This document shows, piece after piece, positions 1-4,255 of a stretch of 9,171 bases of DNA. Where the stretch lies: the NCBI GenBank assembly GCA_903844835.1, contig CAIMUU010000091.1, forward strand, positions 1 through 9,171, given 5' to 3'. Below the pieces are notes generated by a model that was not told the DNA's origin, made no database searches, and saw only the letters and a list, made by a program, of their open reading frames with translations. The DNA is from an uncultured bacterium. GTDB lineage: Bacteria; Patescibacteriota; Saccharimonadia; Saccharimonadales; Saccharimonadaceae. How positions within the stretch are numbered: position 1 is the first letter of the stretch; each line of letters starts with the position of its first letter. A program made the translations under genes and the position numbers.

Positions 1-936
1 CCAAATAACCTCGCCATTAGTGAGGGTCAGGGTGCGACGTTGGTTGCCTGATACATTTCCAGTATTAGTGTATCCTAATGTGTCATCAGTCGATGCTTCG
101 AGGGCATTAGCTGGGACGTTATCGTTGTGTCCCGAGTAGATGTAACCAGTACCGACAATGCCTGATGACCAGTTAGATGCGACCGATAGAACATTTTTGG
201 AAATTGTCATCCACTCGGCTTCGGTAATAAGATGGCAGGAGGTGCAGGTTGAACCATCGACCTTTTTGATGTTAGAGCTGTTGGTTATGGCAGTAGTTTG
301 GCTTATGTTAACCCAGGGAAGACCTGATGCTGTAGATATGGGGGTAGTAGTTGCTCCAACTTGTTTAGCTTCATACTTCATGACACAGAAGTCATTAGTA
401 CCATAGGTAGAACTACCAGGCACTATTATGAAGTTTAATGGACAGATTAGGTTAGTGTTATTAGTACTGTAGCCTATGTCAGCTTTTCTGACTGACAAAG
501 CAAATTCAGTTGGTTCTAGGGAATCGACATTATAGGTTAGAGTATTACCAACCGTTACTTTAAGACAGTATTTGTTGTCAATGGCTGGAGCAGTTGGACA
601 CTTGGTGTTAGTGTCTAGAGTTGGGTATGAGCCGTAGATAGTTTGGTAGAGCTTTAGTTGGGTAGAGGCATTGGCTAGGTCTGATTGGACTGATACGGCA
701 CTAGCTCGGCCGGTAACACCGGAGTAGGACACGAGGGTTATGGCGGCGAGGATGCCGATTATGGCGATGACGACTAATAATTCGATGATTGTAAAGGCGC
801 GAGTAGATTTTAGATTAAGGATTATGGATTTTAGAGGTCTCGAAGAAGAAGGTGCAGTAAATACAAAAGTAGGTTTTAGGGGGCTCAATAAGACCGAAGG
901 GTTGTGTTTGGCAATACTGCAAATAGTCCTTTTCAT
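1..936 (-). CDS. Type IV prepilin-like protein fused to an FGE-sulfatase (SUMF1)-like domain, 3' end off the window
   Basis: An uninterrupted frame of 312 codons runs from the ATG at 936 to the window edge. Residues 1-47 form a long basic leader. Then comes a class III prepilin signal, A47 | FTIIELLVVIAIIGILAAI, with the required Glu at mature position +5 (E52) and one hydrophobic helix to about residue 72. Residues 73-115 look like a pilin helix and turn (LKLYQTIYGSYP). From about C165 the sequence matches the FGE-sulfatase/C-type-lectin-like pattern: NFIIVPGS, then DFCVMKYEAK (183-192), PWVNIS (207-212), HLITEAEW (235-242) and TLTNGEVIW at the edge. Inference: a surface pilin or pseudopilin whose tip is a ligand-binding FGE-like fold. 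Catalytic FGE cysteines would lie off the window, so enzymatic activity cannot be judged. Ala instead of Gly at -1 is tolerated by some prepilin peptidases. The ATG at 936 is the only ATG before the signal and sits just downstream of an extended -10 box. Third positions favour C over G, unlike the neighbours. Confidence 0.9.
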   Translation of the reverse strand, partial: MKRTICSIAKHNPSVLLSPLKPTFVFTAPSSSRPLKSIILNLKSTRAFTIIELLVVIAIIGILAAITLVSYSGVTGRASAVSVQSDLANASTQLKLYQTIYGSYPTLDTNTKCPTAPAIDNKYCLKVTVGNTLTYNVDSLEPTEFALSVRKADIGYSTNNTNLICPLNFIIVPGSSTYGTNDFCVMKYEAKQVGATTTPISTASGLPWVNISQTTAITNSSNIKKVDGSTCTSCHLITEAEWMTISKNVLSVASNWSSGIVGTGYIYSGHNDNVPANALEASTDDTLGYTNTGNVSGNQRRTLTLTNGEVIW

Positions 937-943
937 TAAATAA

Positions 944-952
944 ATTATAGCA
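944..952 (-). promoter_or_regulatory. Extended -10 promoter (TGCTATAAT) of the pilin-FGE gene
   Basis: On the minus strand TGCTATAAT is a perfect extended -10 element (TG-N-TATAAT). Only 7 nt separate it from the ATG at 936, so transcription should start at or one base before the start codon, giving a leaderless message. No good -35 lies 16-18 nt upstream, only a T-run; TTGATA occurs but at a 23-nt spacing. Extended -10 promoters can work without a -35. The 51-nt gap to ackA holds no convincing terminator, so read-through from ackA is also possible. Confidence 0.6.
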
Positions 953-987
953 TAAGCAAGATTTTAAAAAAATATCAACAGATTAAC

Positions 988-2175
988 CTAAACCATAATA
1001 TATTGCCCAACACGGCGGGCTATCTCGGCGGCTTCATCGGTTGAAATAACCCAAGCTGGCTTGCTGGCGTCAATTGCAATATTGGTTGCCTCGGCTGGCT
1101 CAAATACCTGATTATTATTATCGTGATGATAAATAAATCCAAGATATTCAAGTTTGTCCAAAATCCGTCCTCGAATCACAGCTGAACGCTCGCCAATCGT
1201 GCCAGTAAAGACAATCGAATCAACGCCTCCCATACTGGCAGCCAATTGGCCAATAGCCAGTTGAATTCTATAAATAAATATGCCCAACGCCAACTTGGCG
1301 CGACTATCACCCTGCTCTTCGGCCGTCAATAATAGTCGAATATCGTCCGAAATGCCACTGACTCCAAGTAGACCGCTTTTTTTGTTCAGATATTGCTCTA
1401 ACTCCAAGTCAGATAAGCCCAACTCATGCTTGATCGCCAAAGCCGCCGAAACATCAATCGTGCCACTTCTGGTGGCCATCATCAGACCTTCGAGCGGTGA
1501 ATAACCCATAGTTGTATCAACACTCTTGCCATCCGCTATGGACGTTAAACTACTACCACTGCCCAAATGACAAATAATTGTTTTTGGTGCTAATTTTGAC
1601 TGTTCCTGTAGACTATGGACGACAGAACCAACTGATATGCCGTGATAGCCATACCGCTTAATCCCGTATTTATCAGCCAATTCGGTATCAATGCCATAAT
1701 ACCAGGCACATTCTGGCTTGGTTGAGTGAAAAGCCGTATCCGAAACAGCAATTAATGGCGTGCCAGGAAAATGCTCTTTAACTTGTTTTATTTCTGCCAG
1801 TGCCGTCGTGATATGTAGCGGTGCCTTTTGTTGAACCGCCTCGAGTGAAGTTATAAATTCATCGGTGATTGATTCGTCCTTGGTAAAACGCATTGCTGGC
1901 GCCACAACTCTTATGCCAATCGCTGTCAAATTGTCTGATTCATGGATAATCTGATGCTCGTGAAGAATGGGCAATATATGGCCAGAAACAGCACTTAGAT
2001 TAACATCGTCAAAACTAAGTACGGTTTTTTGCCCATTATATTCAACTTTGCTAACGACCCGTGCGTCCACAAATTCAAAATTTATGACTGCGCGTTTTTC
2101 GCCATTTGCAAATAAAGCATATTTTCGGCTGGCACTACCCGGGTTAACAACAAGTATTAAAGATTCTGGCGTCAT
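988..2175 (-). CDS. ackA: Acetate kinase
   Basis: A complete 395-residue ASKHA-fold kinase of normal length that interconverts ATP + acetate and ADP + acetyl phosphate in the cytoplasm, typically giving substrate-level ATP in fermenters. Visible family marks are the N-terminal phosphate loop VVNPGSASRKY (N11), R89 in GIRVV, H121 in APLH, D146 in SDTAFH, H178 in RYGYHG, the adenosine loop CHLGSGSSL (H203), SVDTTMGYSPLEGLMMATRSG (221-238 region, with R236), FTGTIGE near 323-329, and E381 in STDEAAEIAR. Relative to well-studied AckA proteins, the usual HGG after RVV is APA (92-94), the second His of the FHGTSH motif is Val (182), and the Asn of HLGNG is Ser (206). It is therefore divergent but keeps the main catalytic Arg and His residues. 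No pta neighbour is visible. It lies 61 nt after grpE with its own GGAG ribosome site. Propionate or butyrate kinase activity cannot be excluded. Confidence 0.92.
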   Translation of the reverse strand: MTPESLILVVNPGSASRKYALFANGEKRAVINFEFVDARVVSKVEYNGQKTVLSFDDVNLSAVSGHILPILHEHQIIHESDNLTAIGIRVVAPAMRFTKDESITDEFITSLEAVQQKAPLHITTALAEIKQVKEHFPGTPLIAVSDTAFHSTKPECAWYYGIDTELADKYGIKRYGYHGISVGSVVHSLQEQSKLAPKTIICHLGSGSSLTSIADGKSVDTTMGYSPLEGLMMATRSGTIDVSAALAIKHELGLSDLELEQYLNKKSGLLGVSGISDDIRLLLTAEEQGDSRAKLALGIFIYRIQLAIGQLAASMGGVDSIVFTGTIGERSAVIRGRILDKLEYLGFIYHHDNNNQVFEPAEATNIAIDASKPAWVISTDEAAEIARRVGQYIMV

Positions 2176-2181
2176 GTTTAT

Positions 2182-2185
2182 CTCC
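2182..2185 (-). promoter_or_regulatory. Shine-Dalgarno site of ackA
   Basis: GGAG lies 6 nt upstream of the ackA ATG. It is the only clear Shine-Dalgarno sequence seen ahead of any gene start in this window, and it fixes the start at 2175. A short inverted repeat, ATTAT-4 nt-ATAAT (2191-2204), lies just upstream. Confidence 0.65.
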
Positions 2186-2236
2186 GGTAAATTATTACCA
2201 TAATCAATTTTTACTCTTTAATAATAACACGAAGGC

Positions 2237-2713
2237 CTAGTTGCGCGTAACCTTGACCATGGCATGACGAATCGGCACACCGTTAAGCGTATAGCCAGCC
2301 TGTAATTCATCAGCGATAACTTCATGTTCACCAGTGGCATTTTCATCAAACTGGATAGCATCATGAATCTCGGGGTTAAAAACCGTCCCAACCGAAGCTT
2401 CAATTCGTTTTAGGTTTAGACTATCTAACGATTTTTCAAGATTCTTGACCAAGCCGGCCACACCCTGGACCCAAGTATTATCTTTTAACTCAACTGGGGT
2501 ATAGTTAATAGCTCGTTCGATATTATCAATGACCGGCAATAACCTTAGAATTGCGCTAGCCTGGCCTGACTCACGAGCCATAACCCGTTCATTTTCACTA
2601 TGCTTGCGATAATTTTCAAAATCGGCACGAGTCCGTTGCAAATCATCGGTTAATTCAATAATTTTTTGTTCAAATTCCTGTTCTTTTTTAATATTTTTCA
2701 TCATATACCCCAT
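2237..2713 (-). CDS. grpE: GrpE, nucleotide exchange factor of DnaK
   Basis: A complete 158-residue GrpE, slightly short for the family because the acidic N-terminal tail is small. It dimerises and releases ADP from DnaK in the cytoplasmic Hsp70 cycle. Residues about 8-50 are a charged coiled coil including the family motif RADFENYRK (29-37). A helical bundle with LLPVIDNIERA (58-68) follows. The C-terminal beta domain holds the signature FNPEIHDAI (112-120) and ADELQAGYTLNGVPIRHAMVKV (134-155). It lies 48 nt after hrcA with no strong promoter of its own between, so it is probably co-transcribed under CIRCE control. The first ATG (2713) has no Shine-Dalgarno. In-frame ATGs at codons 4 and 5 follow a GGGG run (2708-2711), and codon 5 has a 6-nt spacing, so the real start may be 9-12 bases downstream. 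dnaK and dnaJ are not next to it. Confidence 0.96.
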   Translation of the reverse strand: MGYMMKNIKKEQEFEQKIIELTDDLQRTRADFENYRKHSENERVMARESGQASAILRLLPVIDNIERAINYTPVELKDNTWVQGVAGLVKNLEKSLDSLNLKRIEASVGTVFNPEIHDAIQFDENATGEHEVIADELQAGYTLNGVPIRHAMVKVTRN

Positions 2714-2761
2714 CTTAATTGTTACTTATTCTATACTAAAATCCGTAATCTACTTTATGAC

Positions 2762-3472
2762 CTAAAGTACTTCTTCTAACATTGCCCCAGCATGCCTGAC
2801 GAGTCGCATTACCTTGTCATAACTTTGTCTAGTCGAGCCCAAAACGCCGATATAGCTTCGGTCGCTATAAGGCGAACGAAATCGACTGATAATTAAACTT
2901 ACGCCACTTGATTTACCAATTGGGTTCTCGGCGCCAATATAAACATTCAATGGTTCGTTCGGTGCTGCTTCGCGTAGCCAAGGTTCAAGATTATCCAGTA
3001 ATCTGGCAACCGCTTGAACATGATTGGATTCGGCAAATTCAGGTTGTGAAAATAAATTGCCAATACCACTCATGTATAATTCGTCGCCAATCGTGGCTAA
3101 CCCTAGATTGTGAGTTAAATCAACCAAGCTATCAACAGCACTACGAATCGCCCTATCGGCATGATTACTCTGCGTATTGACCCTAGCCTCAATCGTTCTC
3201 GCACTGCGATCGAGAGCTGGCAACTCTTTGCCATCATAAGCATCATTTAGCATGTTGACGTAAAAACGGTAACCAGCATCTGTCGGAATACGGCCAGCAC
3301 TAGTATGTGGTTGAGTAATAAAACCCATTTCTTCCAGACGGACCATTTCGCTACGAATCGTTGCACTAGATACATTAAATAATTTGGCAAGCATAACACT
3401 CCCAACAGGTGCCGCAATTTCGGCATGTTGTTCAATAATAGCCGCTAAAATTTGTATCTGACGCTCTGTCAT
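2762..3472 (-). CDS. hrcA: Heat-inducible transcription repressor HrcA (short form)
   Basis: HrcA binds the CIRCE operator as a dimer and represses chaperone genes; heat or chaperone shortage relieves it. The winged helix-turn-helix is well conserved: TERQIQILAAIIE (2-14), APVGS (21-25), recognition helix NVSSATIRSEMVRLEEMGF (33-51), and wing QPHTSAGRIPTDAGYRFYV (54-72). The C-terminal GAF-like part is recognisable from SLIISRFR (192-199) and GVLGSTRQSYDKVMRLV (209-225), which matches the usual GVLGPTRMxY motif. At 236 residues it is about 100 shorter than typical HrcA. Both ends are intact, so the missing part is the middle (effector-binding and inserted dimerisation region), not a truncation. 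The ATG at 3472 starts exactly 6 nt below a consensus -10 box, supporting this start and a leaderless message. A perfect CIRCE lies directly upstream, indicating autoregulation. Confidence 0.94.
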   Translation of the reverse strand: MTERQIQILAAIIEQHAEIAAPVGSVMLAKLFNVSSATIRSEMVRLEEMGFITQPHTSAGRIPTDAGYRFYVNMLNDAYDGKELPALDRSARTIEARVNTQSNHADRAIRSAVDSLVDLTHNLGLATIGDELYMSGIGNLFSQPEFAESNHVQAVARLLDNLEPWLREAAPNEPLNVYIGAENPIGKSSGVSLIISRFRSPYSDRSYIGVLGSTRQSYDKVMRLVRHAGAMLEEVL

Positions 3473-3478
3473 GCCGAT

Positions 3479-3508
3479 ATTATATCTTGAGCTAGCACTC
3501 TATGTCAA
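3479..3508 (-). promoter_or_regulatory. Consensus sigma-70-type promoter of hrcA-grpE
   Basis: On the minus strand a perfect -35 TTGACA (3503-3508) and a perfect -10 TATAAT (3479-3484) are separated by 18 nt. Six bases separate the -10 from the hrcA ATG, so the predicted +1 is the A of the start codon. The -35 lies inside the 9-nt spacer of the CIRCE element and one operator arm fills the promoter spacer, so bound HrcA should block RNA polymerase. Confidence 0.85.
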
Positions 3509-3518
3509 CGAGTGCTAG
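3492..3518 (-). promoter_or_regulatory. CIRCE operator (HrcA binding site)
   Basis: A perfect 9-9-9 inverted repeat: CTAGCACTC, a 9-nt spacer, GAGTGCTAG. It differs from the consensus TTAGCACTC-N9-GAGTGCTAA only at the outermost base pair of the repeat. It precedes hrcA, as expected for autoregulated hrcA operons. Its distal arm contains the TAG stop codon of the upstream guanylate kinase gene (3515-3517), so coding sequence and operator share bases. Confidence 0.95.
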
Positions 3519-4234
3519 ATATTCTGCTTAATTGCATCTAAAAGTTTTTTCGCGCAAGTTTTGGCTTTTTCTTCTCGCCCATAATTGTCTTTCCCGGCTA
3601 TAATATCATTCACGTCACTAATAGCTTCATCCAAATCATCATTTATTACAAAATGATAGTATGGGGTCTCCGCTACATTCAGTGCTTGGCTTAGTTCGTC
3701 AACAGCAAGTTTTCTTCTCTTTTGCCAATCAGCTTCAAAAAGCTTGACATCGCTATAGCGATTTTTTAATCTATTTTTCCATACGCTGTAATCTGGCGGA
3801 ACTACAAATATTGCGGTCATTGCGTCTGGAGCGACATTATAAATAGCTTCTACCCCATGTATATCGATACGACTAATTGCAACCTTATTTAGCTGTTTTG
3901 CTTTAGCAAACTCCTCGATACTTGTGCCGTAATAATTACCACCAAAATTATTTATCTCAAACATTTTATAATTAGTTAAAAGGTCGGCCATTTGATCTGT
4001 CGAGACAAAATAATACTCCACGCCATCTTTTTCAAGAATGCCATTATTTGAGCGTGGCAGACGAGTAGTATGAGTAATAATTGGATAATAAACGCCAGAA
4101 GCAACCAGTTTACTGCAAATAGTATCTTTGCCTGACGACGTAATCCCAGCAATAAGCAACATCTTTGACTGCTTTATAACATCAATACCCGCTTGGCTAG
4201 GTTGGTAGTTTAAGACTAATTGATCTATTTCCAT
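3515..4234 (-). CDS. gmk: Guanylate kinase-like protein
   Basis: A 239-residue nucleoside monophosphate kinase, most likely converting GMP + ATP to GDP + ADP in the cytoplasm. The guanylate-kinase domain starts near residue 25. It has a P-loop GITSSGKDT (30-38), the GMP-binding TTRLPR (56-61), KDGVEYYFVS (69-78), NYYGTS (100-105), the IDIHG strand (123-127, in place of the usual DIDVQG), and a lid-like FVVPPDYSVWKNRLKNR (143-159). The P-loop has Asp (D37) directly after the Lys, where Gmk usually has Ser, Thr or Gly. About 24 residues precede the usual family start and about 25 charged residues (GREEKAKTCAKK and on) extend the C-terminus. An alternative ATG at codon 25 (4162) would give the normal family start, but the extended -10 box upstream favours 4234. 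It lies 21 nt after lepA and its stop codon lies inside CIRCE. PhnN-like ribose bisphosphokinase is a less likely alternative. Confidence 0.85.
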   Translation of the reverse strand: MEIDQLVLNYQPSQAGIDVIKQSKMLLIAGITSSGKDTICSKLVASGVYYPIITHTTRLPRSNNGILEKDGVEYYFVSTDQMADLLTNYKMFEINNFGGNYYGTSIEEFAKAKQLNKVAISRIDIHGVEAIYNVAPDAMTAIFVVPPDYSVWKNRLKNRYSDVKLFEADWQKRRKLAVDELSQALNVAETPYYHFVINDDLDEAISDVNDIIAGKDNYGREEKAKTCAKKLLDAIKQNI

Positions 4235-4244
4235 CGATTTAGTT

Positions 4245-4253
4245 ATTATAGCA
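4245..4253 (-). promoter_or_regulatory. Extended -10 promoter (TGCTATAAT) ahead of gmk
   Basis: The same 9-mer as before the pilin gene, TGCTATAAT, lies in the 21-nt lepA-gmk gap and ends 10 nt before the gmk ATG. The predicted transcript would have only about 3-5 untranslated bases. The region 17 nt upstream, within the lepA coding end, has no recognisable -35. It probably acts as an internal promoter that lets gmk be expressed apart from ftsH-murJ-lepA. Confidence 0.5.
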
Positions 4254-4255
4254 AT

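Noticed and set aside
158..943. Plus-strand open frames opposite the pilin gene
   Set aside because: They are short, have no family features or start signals, and lie antisense to a 312-codon frame with clear prepilin and FGE-like motifs.
973..978. TTGATA as the -35 of the pilin-gene promoter
   Set aside because: The spacing to the TATAAT is 23 nt, too long for a standard sigma-70-type promoter; the extended -10 explains the site better.
961..987. T-run after ackA as a rho-independent terminator
   Set aside because: The T-run (minus strand) has no stable GC-containing hairpin before it, only weak A/T and wobble pairing.
2191..2204. ATTAT-TACC-ATAAT inverted repeat before ackA as an operator or attenuator
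   Set aside because: Five A/T pairs are expected by chance in AT-rich DNA, and no further symmetry extends it.
2723..2740. TATAGA/TAGAAT as a grpE-specific promoter
   Set aside because: There is no recognisable -35 at a suitable distance and the match is imperfect; co-transcription from the hrcA promoter is simpler.
2237..3472. hrcA as a truncated pseudogene because of its short length
   Set aside because: Both conserved ends are in one intact frame, with a perfect operator and promoter in front and a downstream partner gene in place.
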